Notes: generated by a model from the sequence alone, not told the origin. A stretch of 35,049 bases of DNA from an uncultured Muribaculaceae bacterium (GCA_944321865.1 CALUMZ010000100.1:1-35049), one strand, 5' to 3'; numbered from the stretch's first letter, positions 1-9,591 are shown. Made by a program: numbers and translations.

Positions 1-2516
1 TGAAACGTGCATATAAAACTATATCGACAATGCTAATCATAGGGTTGTCGATTTTTGTCTTTTCATCCACGGTCAATGCCCAATTTTTCGACAAACTTAC
101 CAAAGGCTTGGAAAAGGTAAACAAAGCGCTCGATAAAGTCGAAGAGACAATAAACCCCAATGAGGCACAAAAGGACAATAAGTCGGCCGGTCGGTCTGTT
201 ACAAGCCCACAGCAAAAGGCAGAAGAAAAAAATGTGCCATCGGCAACAACGACCGAAAATGAAAATATTCCGAAAGTAACCGTACCTCAATTCAACACTC
301 CGCATCTCACCGACAGCACAAGACTGTTGTTGCTTGATGCTGATGAATACCAATCCAATTTTTACCATCAGACATCCTTGACCGATGTATCAGAAGGCAT
401 ATTTGGAATTAGAAATAAATTTGGCGAATGGTCGTTCTTTGATGCCGAAACGGGGCAGTGCATATTTCCCCGCATAGGTAAGGCATTGGGCAGTGGCCAT
501 GAATTGCCACACTTTGACAACGGTGTTGCCCTTGTGAAAGCACGTTCTGGCAATAAGGACGTGTATAAGTTGTTATATGCCGATGGGCGTGTCAAGCAAC
601 TTGACGGCAATTATGCTGCCATAGAAGATTTTGTAGATGGCGTCAGTATGGCAAAAACATTTGATGGCAAATATATACCAAGTATCTTCTATATCGATAT
701 AAATGGGAATGAAATATATCCGTCATTGGGCCGAAAAGGAAAGAGAATGGGTGATATGCTTTCTACGACCCGTGTCCGTCCCTTATGTGATGGGCTTCGT
801 GCCATAAAGATAGATGGGAAATGGGGATATATTGACTCAAAAGGTGTAGTAAAAATACAACCACAATTCATTTCTGTACGCGATTTTTCGGAAGGCTATG
901 CATGGGTTACAGCCAAAGAAGGTACGGAATATAAAATCGGACTAATTGACACAAAAGGACAATGGAGCATAGCGCCAAAATACAAAGGGTACAATATGGA
1001 AATATCAAGCTCGACTTATGGTGACGCACGTTCAGGACGACTTCGCGTAATAGAAGGTGGAGACTTGGTTTATTATGATACATCAGGAACGGAAATAAAA
1101 CGCATTCCCGGTGCAAAAGGGACTTCGTTTACCGACGGATATGCCTATGTTTCCACATCCGGGAAAGAATATGTAATCAACACAGACATTGAGCCGGTTA
1201 AAGTCTTTAGCGAAGACAATTCAATAGACATAACTAACGAAACACCTAATTTCAAGAATTATCCGTTGGCTATTGTCAATCATCAACGTGCGGCTATAAC
1301 TCCCGATGGGAAAGTGGCAATAGCATTTAATCCATCATATAATCTTGAACTGCGGGATTTCAGTAAAGATGGATATGCCTATGCCGAAACTGTATTTGAC
1401 GACGAAACGGTTCGTGGATATATCCGGTCTGATGGAGCATATACTGTGGTTATATCTATGGAAACTGAAAAGAAAACGGATTTAGAGCTTGCTCCGATAG
1501 ATACAATAGGTCCAATAACATTGCCAACGGCCAAATACACAGTCACAACAATTGCCAACCCGCCGGAGGGTGGAAGTGTGAGTGCGGGCACCAGTGTCGA
1601 ATATGGCGAATCATACACCATTACCGCAACTCCTAACAATGGTTGGAAACTTGCTTCAATAAAATCATCGTCGGCAAGGAGTTACACAAATGACCCGACT
1701 ACGTTTAATGTATATGAAGATCTTACATTAACAGCCAATTTTATTAAGAAAGACGAGATTAAACCTACAGAAACGGGAGTATGGAGCGGAAATTACCATA
1801 TTACCTATATGACACCCGAAGGTCTGTCGATTGATGAAAACATACCAATATATCTTGAACTCAAGTCAGACAAATCGGTGAATACTCCATTAGGTAATAA
1901 ATATGGCATATTGACGTTGATATTCGATGCCGAGAAGGTATATCGCTCCGGAGAAGTGACTAATACGCATGGAGGACATCAATGCCAATTGATGTATATC
2001 CCCATGACTGTTGAAGGAAAGATTGAAATCGATGGTAAAGAGTATCTGCTTATTGAAGGTGGACAATTCAAGATTGGCAATATCTTAGTTGAAGACGGAT
2101 TGAAAGATGGCGGATTGAATGCTTTTGTTGCCAATATATTTTTATACATGTTTGGTAACGACCTCGAGATAGGGCAAGGCTCGTATTTGCTTGAAATATC
2201 TAAAAATGGCGATAATATCACTCTTGGCTCGATGAAGCGATTCCACACCGATTATGGATGGCTTGATGCCGGAGATGAGAGGTTTACCAAGTTAATAACT
2301 TCAGGAATAATATGGGGCTTTGATTCGGGGCTGCCTGCCAACTTCTTTGACAAACAGATTCTTACGCCGACTCAGGAACGTGATGACGTAATGTGGTACG
2401 TTCCTAAATCGTGGTTGCGTGATGATGAAGATTCTTATCGGCAAATGAAGGAAAAATTCGATAGAGCATACAAAGGATTTATCAGCGATTATTTTAAATT
2501 GTGGAAATATGAGTAA
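1..2516 (+). CDS. Secreted WG-repeat protein with an InlB-like repeat, 5' edge partial
   Basis: The first ATG inside the window is at 30, but the frame stays open to the left edge and bases 1-2 are TG, so an ATG beginning one base before the window is likely. That start gives a classical signal peptide: MKRAYKTIST, then a hydrophobic core, then VNA before QFF. Numbered from the ATG at 30, residues about 18-90 are polar and low in complexity. WG-type repeats follow at about 122-146, 254-293 (with KWGYID) and 301-324. A module at about 502-574 resembles the divergent InlB B-repeat (GGSVSAGTSVEYGESYTITA). The last 250 residues match nothing I recognise. The protein is probably exported to the periplasm or surface; its function is unknown. 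A strong hairpin follows the stop codon. Confidence 0.8.
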   Translation, partial: KRAYKTISTMLIIGLSIFVFSSTVNAQFFDKLTKGLEKVNKALDKVEETINPNEAQKDNKSAGRSVTSPQQKAEEKNVPSATTTENENIPKVTVPQFNTPHLTDSTRLLLLDADEYQSNFYHQTSLTDVSEGIFGIRNKFGEWSFFDAETGQCIFPRIGKALGSGHELPHFDNGVALVKARSGNKDVYKLLYADGRVKQLDGNYAAIEDFVDGVSMAKTFDGKYIPSIFYIDINGNEIYPSLGRKGKRMGDMLSTTRVRPLCDGLRAIKIDGKWGYIDSKGVVKIQPQFISVRDFSEGYAWVTAKEGTEYKIGLIDTKGQWSIAPKYKGYNMEISSSTYGDARSGRLRVIEGGDLVYYDTSGTEIKRIPGAKGTSFTDGYAYVSTSGKEYVINTDIEPVKVFSEDNSIDITNETPNFKNYPLAIVNHQRAAITPDGKVAIAFNPSYNLELRDFSKDGYAYAETVFDDETVRGYIRSDGAYTVVISMETEKKTDLELAPIDTIGPITLPTAKYTVTTIANPPEGGSVSAGTSVEYGESYTITATPNNGWKLASIKSSSARSYTNDPTTFNVYEDLTLTANFIKKDEIKPTETGVWSGNYHITYMTPEGLSIDENIPIYLELKSDKSVNTPLGNKYGILTLIFDAEKVYRSGEVTNTHGGHQCQLMYIPMTVEGKIEIDGKEYLLIEGGQFKIGNILVEDGLKDGGLNAFVANIFLYMFGNDLEIGQGSYLLEISKNGDNITLGSMKRFHTDYGWLDAGDERFTKLITSGIIWGFDSGLPANFFDKQILTPTQERDDVMWYVPKSWLRDDEDSYRQMKEKFDRAYKGFISDYFKLWKYE

Positions 2517-2583
2517 TTAGAATAATTTGCGACTACTCATCACGCGAAGATTCATAAACATTTTGTGATGAAGTTTCGTATTT

Positions 2584-2645
2584 AAAAGAGATGTGCCAAC
2601 ATTATTTGACTATAATGTAAATTGTTGGTACATCTCTTTTTTGCT
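2584..2645 (+). terminator. Rho-independent terminator after the WG-repeat gene
   Basis: The arms AAAAGAGATGTGCCAACA (2584-2601) and TGTTGGTACATCTCTTTT (2623-2640) pair over 18 bases with one G-U wobble and a 21-base loop. A T-run follows. The A-rich left arm would let it work on both strands, but the nearest genes on both sides run forward. Confidence 0.75.
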
Positions 2646-2689
2646 TGATATGTATCATGCGCAAACATATAAACAAATTCGTCGTTCCT

Positions 2690-2721
2690 CTTGTTTTTGA
2701 ACGAAATAACAGTTATTTTTG
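2690..2721 (+). promoter_or_regulatory. Bacteroidetes-type promoter for the galactose operon
   Basis: TATTTTTG at 2714-2721 fits the -7 consensus TAnnTTTG. CTTG at 2690-2693 lies 20 bases upstream as a -33 box. Transcription would start near 2727, leaving a leader of about 40 bases before galK. Confidence 0.5.
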
Positions 2722-2767
2722 TTGCACGATACATTATTAACATAAATCTTAGATAAAAACAATTACG

Positions 2768-3901
2768 ATGAAAGAAGAAATTCAGAAACAGTTTTTGGAA
2801 CGTTTCGGCAAAACTGAAGCCATTTATGCTTCGGCAGGTAGAATCAATTTGATTGGCGAGCATACCGATTACAATGGTGGGTTTGTCATGCCGGGAGCGA
2901 TAGACAAATATATAATGGCAGAGGTTAGGGCAAATGGCCTTGACAAGGTCCGTGTTTATTCTATTGACATCGACGAATATGTAGAATTCGGATTGAACGA
3001 GGAAGATGCTCCCAAGCAACAATGGGCCCGCTATATCTTTGGCGTTTGCCGAGAAGTAATCAAGAGGGGATTTGTTGTGAAGGGGTTTGACACGGTATTC
3101 TCGGGCAATGTCCCATTGGGTGCCGGGCTGTCGTCGTCAGCCGCTCTTGAATCATGCTTTGCGTATGCAATGAACGACATGTTCAATGGAAATAAAATCG
3201 ACAAATTTGAACTGGCTCGCATAGGACAATCAACCGAACATAATTATTGCGGTGTAAATTGCGGTATCATGGACCAATTTGCTTCGGTATTTGGCAAAAA
3301 GAACTGCTTGATACGCCTCGATTGCCGTTCATTGGAATATGAATACTTCCCGTTTGAACCTAAAGGCTACAAACTGGTGCTGTTGGATTCGGTAGTGAAG
3401 CACGAGCTTGTTGATTCGCCTTACAACAAACGCCGCGAATCATGCGAAAGGGTGGCCAAGATACTTGGTGTGCCTACTTTGCGAGATGCAGAAATGGCAG
3501 ACCTCAGTGCGCACAAGGCTGAAATCACCGAAGAGGATTACAAGCGTGCCGAATATGTAATAGGTGAGAAGCAACGTGTGCTCGACGTGTGCGACGCTTT
3601 GAGAAAAGGCGACTATGAAACGGTGGGGAAGAAAATGTATGAAACCCATGAAGGGCTTTCAAAATATTATGAAGTGAGCTGCGAAGAACTTGATTACTTG
3701 AACGACATTGCCAAAGAGTGTGGCGTAACAGGTTCCCGCATAATGGGTGGTGGCTTCGGCGGCTGCACAATCAACCTTGTAAAAGATGAAATTCATGACA
3801 TGTTTATTGAAACGGCAAAAAAGAAATTTGCCGAGAAATATGGTCATGAACCGAAGGTATATGATGTAATAATTTCAGACGGAGCACACCGAGTTGAATA
3901 A
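2768..3901 (+). CDS. galK: Galactokinase
   Basis: This GHMP-family kinase phosphorylates alpha-D-galactose to galactose 1-phosphate with ATP in the cytoplasm, the first committed step of galactose use. The galactokinase signature GRINLIGEHTDYNGG is at residues 24-38, including the family's catalytic Arg25. The phosphate-binding loop PLGAGLSSSAALE is at 116-128, MDQ (residues 168-170) holds the probable catalytic Asp169, and the GHMP C-terminal motif GSRIMGGGFGG is near 322-332. At 377 residues it has the usual full length. The ATG at 2768 is the first in frame and no strong ribosome binding site is seen, as is common in Bacteroidetes. It is the first gene of an operon; galM begins 3 bases after its stop codon. 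Confidence 0.96.
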   Translation: MKEEIQKQFLERFGKTEAIYASAGRINLIGEHTDYNGGFVMPGAIDKYIMAEVRANGLDKVRVYSIDIDEYVEFGLNEEDAPKQQWARYIFGVCREVIKRGFVVKGFDTVFSGNVPLGAGLSSSAALESCFAYAMNDMFNGNKIDKFELARIGQSTEHNYCGVNCGIMDQFASVFGKKNCLIRLDCRSLEYEYFPFEPKGYKLVLLDSVVKHELVDSPYNKRRESCERVAKILGVPTLRDAEMADLSAHKAEITEEDYKRAEYVIGEKQRVLDVCDALRKGDYETVGKKMYETHEGLSKYYEVSCEELDYLNDIAKECGVTGSRIMGGGFGGCTINLVKDEIHDMFIETAKKKFAEKYGHEPKVYDVIISDGAHRVE

Positions 3902-3904
3902 ATC

Positions 3905-4942
3905 ATGGAAATTGCCCAAAGAACGGTAACTTCACCGAAAGGTGATATTACGATATACAAAATGACAAATGGGACAGGTGCCAGCGTCGAGATTTCCACT
4001 CTCGGCGCAGGCATTGTTTCGATAAATGTGCCTGACAAAGACGGGAAACTGTCGGATGTGGTTATTGGATATGCCAACCCGTCAGACTACTTTTATGACG
4101 GCCCGTGTGCCGGCAAGATTCCCGGGCGCTATGCCAACCGTATTGCCAAAGGCCGTTTCGTGCTTAATGGCAAAGAATATAAATTGGCCATAAACAACGG
4201 GCCAAATGCTTTGCATGGCGGTCCCGAAGGGTTCCAAAATCAAATATGGAAAGGAACGGCCAATGCCGATTCGGTGGAATTGCAATATGAAAGTGCCGAT
4301 GGGGAAGAAGGGTATCCGGGCAATATGACGGTAACAGCGAAATACACATGGACGGACACCAACGAATTGATTCTTGAAATGACGGCAACATGCGATGCCG
4401 ACACGATAATCAATCTTACAAACCATGTGTACTTCAACCTTGCGGGAGAAAACAGTGGCAATATATTCAATCACAACTTGTGGTTGGCCGCACATAAATA
4501 TCTGCCCACCGATGATACTTTGATACCGACCGGAGAGATTGCCGACGTGGCTGGAACTCCAATGGATTTTACAAAAAGCAAACCAATCGGCAAAGAAATT
4601 AAATGCGATTTCCCCGCACTTAATTATGGCAAAGGCTATGACAATTGCTGGGTAATAGACGATTGGAACGGCGAATTAAAAGAAGTGGCAATTTTGGCCG
4701 ATCCTGTTTCGGGCAGGACTTTGAAAGTATGTACCGACCAACCGGCAGTGCAAGTATATACCGGTAACTGGTTGGAAGGTTGCCCGAAGAGCGTGAGTGG
4801 AAACGATTACCATGACTACGACGGAGTTGCCATAGAATGCCAAGGTATGCCCGATGCGCCCAATAAGCCCAACTTCCCGTCGCAAAAGTTAAATGCGGGT
4901 GATACATATAAAAGAACCATAAAATTTTCTTTTTCTAAATAA
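3905..4942 (+). CDS. galM: Aldose 1-epimerase (mutarotase)
   Basis: GalM interconverts the alpha and beta anomers of galactose and supplies the alpha form used by galactokinase. The 345-residue product has the family landmarks: GKIPGRYANRIAKGRF near 64-79, His104 in NALHGG, the probable catalytic acid His174 in NLTNHVYFNL and the probable base Glu311 in GVAIECQG. These correspond to the His/His/Glu set known in characterised mutarotases. There is no signal peptide, so it acts in the cytoplasm. It starts 3 bases after galK, which implies co-transcription and perhaps translational coupling. Confidence 0.95.
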   Translation: MEIAQRTVTSPKGDITIYKMTNGTGASVEISTLGAGIVSINVPDKDGKLSDVVIGYANPSDYFYDGPCAGKIPGRYANRIAKGRFVLNGKEYKLAINNGPNALHGGPEGFQNQIWKGTANADSVELQYESADGEEGYPGNMTVTAKYTWTDTNELILEMTATCDADTIINLTNHVYFNLAGENSGNIFNHNLWLAAHKYLPTDDTLIPTGEIADVAGTPMDFTKSKPIGKEIKCDFPALNYGKGYDNCWVIDDWNGELKEVAILADPVSGRTLKVCTDQPAVQVYTGNWLEGCPKSVSGNDYHDYDGVAIECQGMPDAPNKPNFPSQKLNAGDTYKRTIKFSFSK

Positions 4943-4955
4943 CCAATAATACAAA

Positions 4956-5852
4956 ATGAAACCAACTTTATTTGTCTTGGCTGCCGGAATGGGTAGCCGT
5001 TATGGAGGTTTAAAGCAGCTTGATGGGCTTGGACCTCACGGAGAAACTATAATGGATTACTCGATTTACGATGCAATCCGTAGCGGTTTCGGGAAAGTGG
5101 TATTTGTAATTCGTCACGATTTTGAAGCAGACTTCCGCAGCAAAATCCTATCTAAATATGAGAACCATATCCCGACAGAAGTAGTGTTCCAGTCAATCAA
5201 TGATTTGCCCGAAGGCTACACTTGCCCGGAAGGCAGAACCAAACCATGGGGTACCAACCATGCTTTGTTGATGGGGCGTAATGTGATAAAAGAGCCGTTT
5301 GCCATTATCAATGCAGATGACTTTTACGGGCAAGACAGTTTCAGGGTTATGGCCGAACAACTCTCCAAGGCTACCGGTGAGAATGAATATTGCATGGTCG
5401 GCTTCCGCATAGGCAATACCATGTCGAAGAGTGGCACAGTGGCTCGCGGCATTTGCGAAACCAAGGATGGATATCTGACAGGTGTAGTTGAACGTACAGC
5501 AATAGGGTACAAAGGTGAAGAAATATGCTTTACCGATGAAAACGGTGTAGAGCAAACTTTGGCTCCCGAGACTCCTGTTTCTATGAATTTATGGGGATTC
5601 ACTCCCGATTATTTTAAATATTCGGAAGATTATTTCAAGCGCTTCTTGGATGCCAACAAAGATAACTTGAAAGCCGAATTTTATGTGCCATTGTTAATCA
5701 ATGAATTGGTTACAACCGGTAAGGCAAAAGTGAAAGTGCTCGATACGACATCTAAATGGTTTGGCGTGACATACGCAGCCGACCGTCCTGCCGTAGTTGA
5801 GAAATTCGCAGAACTTCATGCATCAGGCGAATATCCCGAAAAGATGTTTTAA
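4956..5852 (+). CDS. Sugar-phosphate nucleotidyltransferase family protein
   Basis: This 298-residue protein has the NTP-transferase Rossmann-like fold. The N-terminal loop LAAGMGSRYGGLKQL (near 8-22) corresponds to the nucleotide-binding signature, and NADDFYG (near 109-115) is the probable metal and sugar-nucleotide motif. Enzymes of this fold join a sugar 1-phosphate to an NTP, giving an NDP-sugar and pyrophosphate. The substrate cannot be read from sequence. The gene starts 13 bases after galM and ends the operon, so galactose 1-phosphate is an attractive but untested substrate, particularly as no galT is seen here. The binding loop departs from the canonical GGxGTRLxPxT of glucose-1-phosphate enzymes such as RfbA in this same window. 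Confidence 0.8.
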   Translation: MKPTLFVLAAGMGSRYGGLKQLDGLGPHGETIMDYSIYDAIRSGFGKVVFVIRHDFEADFRSKILSKYENHIPTEVVFQSINDLPEGYTCPEGRTKPWGTNHALLMGRNVIKEPFAIINADDFYGQDSFRVMAEQLSKATGENEYCMVGFRIGNTMSKSGTVARGICETKDGYLTGVVERTAIGYKGEEICFTDENGVEQTLAPETPVSMNLWGFTPDYFKYSEDYFKRFLDANKDNLKAEFYVPLLINELVTTGKAKVKVLDTTSKWFGVTYAADRPAVVEKFAELHASGEYPEKMF

Positions 5853-5868
5853 TATCTGAAATGGAAAT

Positions 5869-5918
5869 ATAAGAGAAGCGAGAGACATGGCAATCACACA
5901 GTCTCTCGCTTCTTTTAT
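5869..5918. terminator. Bidirectional terminator between convergent operons
   Basis: Arms ATAAGAGAAGCGAGAGAC (5869-5886) and GTCTCTCGCTTCTTTTAT (5901-5918) pair over 18 bases with one wobble and a 14-base loop. It sits between the convergent ends of the galactose operon and cinA. Its A/T-rich outer ends supply a U-run in either direction. Confidence 0.8.
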
Positions 5919-5921
5919 ATA

Positions 5922-7166
5922 TTACTCGTTTTTTAATAATTTTATCAACATCAACATGCCAGTCATTGTGGCTCTGTCGATGACACGATCGCGAGTTCCG
6001 GGAAAATGGTAGCGTTCTGAAACTATTTTATCATTACATTTAGCACAAATCCATACGGTGCCGACCGGTTTCTCGAGACTTCCTCCGCCCGGACCGGCAA
6101 TACCAGAAGTGGAAATACTGCAAGCTGTACCCAACAACTTAGCTACTCCGTGGCACATTTGAATGACAACCGGTTGGCTGACAGCTCCTTCTTTCTCCAA
6201 TATTTCAGATGGCACACCAAGCAGGTTTTGTTTAACGCTATTGCTGTATGACACTATCGAACCCACAAAATAGTCGGAACTTCCGGCAACTTCGGTAATT
6301 TCGTGTGCGATATTCCCACCGGTACAACTCTCGGCAGTCGCAACTGTCATCTGTTTAGAACGTAACAAATCTCCCAAAATGGCAGCTACACATTTGTCTT
6401 CATAAGATATGATTGAACTGCCTAATATGTCATGGAGCTGTTTGGATAATACATCCAAATCGTTGCATAACTGTGTTTTGTCGGTCAAGCGTCCTGTGAG
6501 CCTTAACCGTACCAAACCGGGGCGAGGAAGGTAGGCCAAATGAATATGAGGTGGAATGTTATTCTCGAATTGCTCCAATTTTATGGCAAGAGCCGATTCG
6601 GAATGGTCTATTACGATAAATGTGCGATGCTCTATATGTTCATTGGCGCAGAAATGATTTAATAAGCGAGGTATAACTTCATTTTCCATCATCTGCTCGG
6701 TTTCAAACGGCACTCCCGGCATGGCTACGAGGACCTTACTTCCTCGTTCAAACCACATGATGGGGGCTGTGCCTACTTTATTCTGAATAACTTTGCATGA
6801 TGAAGGAACGTAGGCTTGGGCGGCTGTGAGGTCGTTGATTTTTAGATGTCGCAGTTCGACAACTCTAAGTACATTTTTCTCAACCTCTTTGTCATAAACC
6901 ATTTCACCACCAAAGTATTTCCGCATTGCTTCTTTGGTTATGTCATCTTTGGTGGGGCCTAACCCTCCAGTTGTTATAACCAAATCAGTTTGTGCAAAAC
7001 TATCTTCTATGGCTTTTATGATTTCTGCCTCGTTATCACCAATCACTTTCACGCTTTTTACATTCCAGCCCAACGGGTTAACATGGCGTGCAATCCAACC
7101 TGAATTAGTGTCGGTAACTTGTCCTATTAATAACTCATCGCCTATGACTATAATCGAAATATCCAT
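5922..7166 (-). CDS. cinA: CinA: competence/damage-inducible family, nicotinamide-nucleotide amidohydrolase
   Basis: This two-domain, 414-residue protein is full length for the family. The N-terminal part (about 1-170) is a MoCF-biosynthesis-like domain with GDELLIGQVTDTNSGW and TTGGLGPTKDD; in characterised homologues it acts as an ADP-ribose or FAD pyrophosphatase. The C-terminal part (about 250-410) is the PncC-type domain with AESCTGGNIAHEI and STSGIAGPGGG, which deamidates NMN in the NAD salvage cycle. It lies 12 bases downstream of tsaD and is probably co-transcribed with it. The bidirectional hairpin at 5869-5918 ends the transcript. Confidence 0.93.
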   Translation of the reverse strand: MDISIIVIGDELLIGQVTDTNSGWIARHVNPLGWNVKSVKVIGDNEAEIIKAIEDSFAQTDLVITTGGLGPTKDDITKEAMRKYFGGEMVYDKEVEKNVLRVVELRHLKINDLTAAQAYVPSSCKVIQNKVGTAPIMWFERGSKVLVAMPGVPFETEQMMENEVIPRLLNHFCANEHIEHRTFIVIDHSESALAIKLEQFENNIPPHIHLAYLPRPGLVRLRLTGRLTDKTQLCNDLDVLSKQLHDILGSSIISYEDKCVAAILGDLLRSKQMTVATAESCTGGNIAHEITEVAGSSDYFVGSIVSYSNSVKQNLLGVPSEILEKEGAVSQPVVIQMCHGVAKLLGTACSISTSGIAGPGGGSLEKPVGTVWICAKCNDKIVSERYHFPGTRDRVIDRATMTGMLMLIKLLKNE

Positions 7167-7178
7167 AATAAACCGTTA

Positions 7179-8195
7179 TTAAACCGATACACGTGCGTAT
7201 GGAGGAAGGTCCAAACTGCAAAAATCTTTGTTCAAATACTTGAAATATCCGGCAACGGCAATCATTGCAGCATTGTCGGTTGTGAAAGATCGTTTAGGGA
7301 TAAAGGCTTTCAACCCGTGGCTGTCGGCATATTCCTGTACTCTGTTTCTGAAACCTGAATTTGCCGATACTCCACCGCCAATTGCAATTGTTTTAATTCC
7401 TGTTTCTTTTACTGCAAGGGCGAATTTATCCATTAAGATGTCTATTATTGTTTTCTGTAGGGATGCGGCAAGGTCCTGTTTATTTTGTTCGATGAAATCA
7501 GCATTTCTGGCAATCTCGTCTCTTAATGTGTATAAGAACGATGTTTTCAATCCGCTGAAACTATAATCAAGCCCCTTGATATGAGGCTTGCTGAATTTAA
7601 ACCGTGATGCATCTCCCTCGGCTGCAAGCCTATCTATGTATGGGCCACCGGGATAGGGTAGTCCCATAACTTTGGCGCACTTGTCAAACGCTTCACCGGC
7701 AGCGTCATCGATTGTTTGTCCCAATACTTGCATTTTGTATGGAGATTCCACTTTTATAATTTGTGAATTCCCTCCCGAGACCAAAAGACACAAAAATGGG
7801 AATGATGGCGTTTCGGTGTTTTCGTCTTCTTTGATAAAATGAGACAGAACATGGCCATGCAAGTGGTTAACATCTATTATTGGCACACCAAGCGCAATTG
7901 ACAAGCCTTTGGCAAAGGATGTCCCGACCAATAATGACCCCAATAATCCCGGACCGCGTGTAAATGCAATTGCGTCTATGTCTTTTTTGTTGATTCCCGC
8001 TTGGCGCACAACTTCGGACACGACGGGTACAATATTTTGTTGGTGCGCGCGTGAAGCCAATTCGGGCACGACTCCACCATAAGCCTCATGAACTTTTTGG
8101 CTTGCAATGACATTGCCTACAAGTATGCAATCGCGTATGATTGCGGCAGATGTGTCATCACACGAAGATTCAATTCCTAATATAGTTATGCTCAT
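7179..8195 (-). CDS. tsaD: tRNA N6-threonylcarbamoyltransferase TsaD
   Basis: TsaD transfers the threonylcarbamoyl group to A37 of ANN-decoding tRNAs, together with TsaB and TsaE. The ATG at 8195 was chosen because it gives MSITILGIESSCDDTS, the normal family N-terminus, and 338 residues. The longer frame needs a GTG at 8228 that lies upstream of the predicted -7 box. The metal-binding pair His111 and His115 is in HLHGH, GLDYSFSGLKTS matches the ASKHA-type substrate loop, and GGGVSANSGFR is the C-terminal nucleotide-binding motif. It is the first gene of a two-gene unit with cinA and is an expected essential housekeeping gene. Confidence 0.96.
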   Translation of the reverse strand: MSITILGIESSCDDTSAAIIRDCILVGNVIASQKVHEAYGGVVPELASRAHQQNIVPVVSEVVRQAGINKKDIDAIAFTRGPGLLGSLLVGTSFAKGLSIALGVPIIDVNHLHGHVLSHFIKEDENTETPSFPFLCLLVSGGNSQIIKVESPYKMQVLGQTIDDAAGEAFDKCAKVMGLPYPGGPYIDRLAAEGDASRFKFSKPHIKGLDYSFSGLKTSFLYTLRDEIARNADFIEQNKQDLAASLQKTIIDILMDKFALAVKETGIKTIAIGGGVSANSGFRNRVQEYADSHGLKAFIPKRSFTTDNAAMIAVAGYFKYLNKDFCSLDLPPYARVSV

Positions 8196-8215
8196 CTTAT
8201 AATTGTATTGTACCG

Positions 8216-8246
8216 CAAAATTAAGCACAAACGTTATAACATCAAC
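8216..8246 (-). promoter_or_regulatory. Promoter of tsaD-cinA
   Basis: Read on the minus strand, TAATTTTG (8216-8223) fits TAnnTTTG, and GTTG (8243-8246) lies 19 bases upstream. Transcription would start near 8210, about 15 bases before the tsaD ATG. This supports the shorter tsaD start. Confidence 0.55.
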
Positions 8247-8369
8247 ATGTATTTCTCAAAAAAAGAACCGATGTGATGTATTTTCGAGTTTTATCAAAGT
8301 AGTATCCAAAATAAATAATGTCATTTCAAGTATTTTTTGTATCTTGCAGCAAAATTTGTATAAGAAGAT

Positions 8370-9572
8370 ATGAAAACTTATTTAGTTACCGGAGGTGCAG
8401 GATTTATAGGCTCTAATTTTGTGCAATATATTATTAAAAAACACGATGTAGAGAACTTGCATATAATCATATTAGACTCGCTGACATATGCGGGAAATTT
8501 AAAGAATATTGAAAAGGAATTAAGTTTGCCATGTACCGAATTTATCAAAGGCGACATAGGTGACGCAAAACTTGTAGACCGGATATTTGTAGACTATGAT
8601 ATTGATTATGTCGTAAATTTTGCAGCAGAGAGCCATGTGGATCGTAGTATAACCAATCCCCGACTTTTCCTTGAAACAAATATATTGGGGACTCAAACGT
8701 TGCTTGACGCAGCTCGAAAAGCATGGTTTGTCGGGAAAAATAACGCAGGAGAAAATTCTTATGCTTCGGGAAAGAAATTTTTACAAATATCCACAGATGA
8801 GGTATATGGATCTCTTAATAAAGAATATGATGAACCACAACCATTGCATCTGGATGACAGATTGAAAAAGGTAGTCGAAAACCGACAAGATTTAAAGACT
8901 TTTGGCAAGCAATTTTTCACAGAAAATACGCCATTATCTCCACGTTCACCATATTCGTCATCAAAGGCCGCAGCCGATATGCTCGTTATGGCTTATCATG
9001 AAACATACGGGTTACCTGTAAATATTACACGTTGCAGTAATAACTATGGAGCCTATCAATTTCCGGAAAAACTAATACCTTTAATGATAAAAAATGTCCT
9101 TGAAGGGAAAAAGTTGCCTGTATATGGAGCCGGAATGAATGTGCGCGATTGGCTCTATGTGGCAGACCATTGTAAAGCCATAGACGAGGTTCTCGAAAAC
9201 GGACGAATAGGAGAGGTCTATAACATAGGCGGATTCAATGAAGAATGCAATATAAATATAGTAAAGTTAATAATTAACACTATTAATGACATTATACGTA
9301 ACGAGCCTCAGTACGGTCAACTGCTAAAATGCAATCTTGAGGGGATTAATGAAAACTTGATAGAATATGTAGCCGACAGGCCGGGACACGACAAGCGTTA
9401 TGCCATTGATCCGACAAAAATTGCGACAGAACTCGGTTGGTATCCCGAAACCCCGTTCACGACAGGAATAGTGAAAACCATAAGATGGTATTTGGATAAT
9501 CAAGATTGGGTAAACAATGTGACCAGTGGGGATTATCAAAAATACTATGAAGAGATGTATGGTAATAGATAA
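8370..9572 (+). CDS. rfbB: dTDP-glucose 4,6-dehydratase
   Basis: RfbB, an extended short-chain dehydrogenase, converts dTDP-glucose to dTDP-4-keto-6-deoxyglucose, the branch point for many deoxysugars. The NAD-binding GGAGFIG is at residues 8-14. The catalytic Thr142-Asp143-Glu144 lies in STDEVYG, and the YxxxK pair is Tyr195/Lys199. At 400 residues it is longer than the roughly 355 of enterobacterial RfbB; most of the excess is a charged insertion at about 148-182, just after the catalytic TDE, plus a short one near 121-135. The gene opens a five-gene operon in which rfbA follows after 19 bases. I see no clean -7/-33 pair upstream. Confidence 0.95.
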   Translation: MKTYLVTGGAGFIGSNFVQYIIKKHDVENLHIIILDSLTYAGNLKNIEKELSLPCTEFIKGDIGDAKLVDRIFVDYDIDYVVNFAAESHVDRSITNPRLFLETNILGTQTLLDAARKAWFVGKNNAGENSYASGKKFLQISTDEVYGSLNKEYDEPQPLHLDDRLKKVVENRQDLKTFGKQFFTENTPLSPRSPYSSSKAAADMLVMAYHETYGLPVNITRCSNNYGAYQFPEKLIPLMIKNVLEGKKLPVYGAGMNVRDWLYVADHCKAIDEVLENGRIGEVYNIGGFNEECNINIVKLIINTINDIIRNEPQYGQLLKCNLEGINENLIEYVADRPGHDKRYAIDPTKIATELGWYPETPFTTGIVKTIRWYLDNQDWVNNVTSGDYQKYYEEMYGNR

Positions 9573-9591
9573 AATTTAGCATAATGTAAGT

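Noticed and set aside
8196..8228. Longer tsaD starting at GTG 8228
   Set aside because: The extension spans the tsaD promoter and lies upstream of the conserved MSITILGIESSCDDT start.
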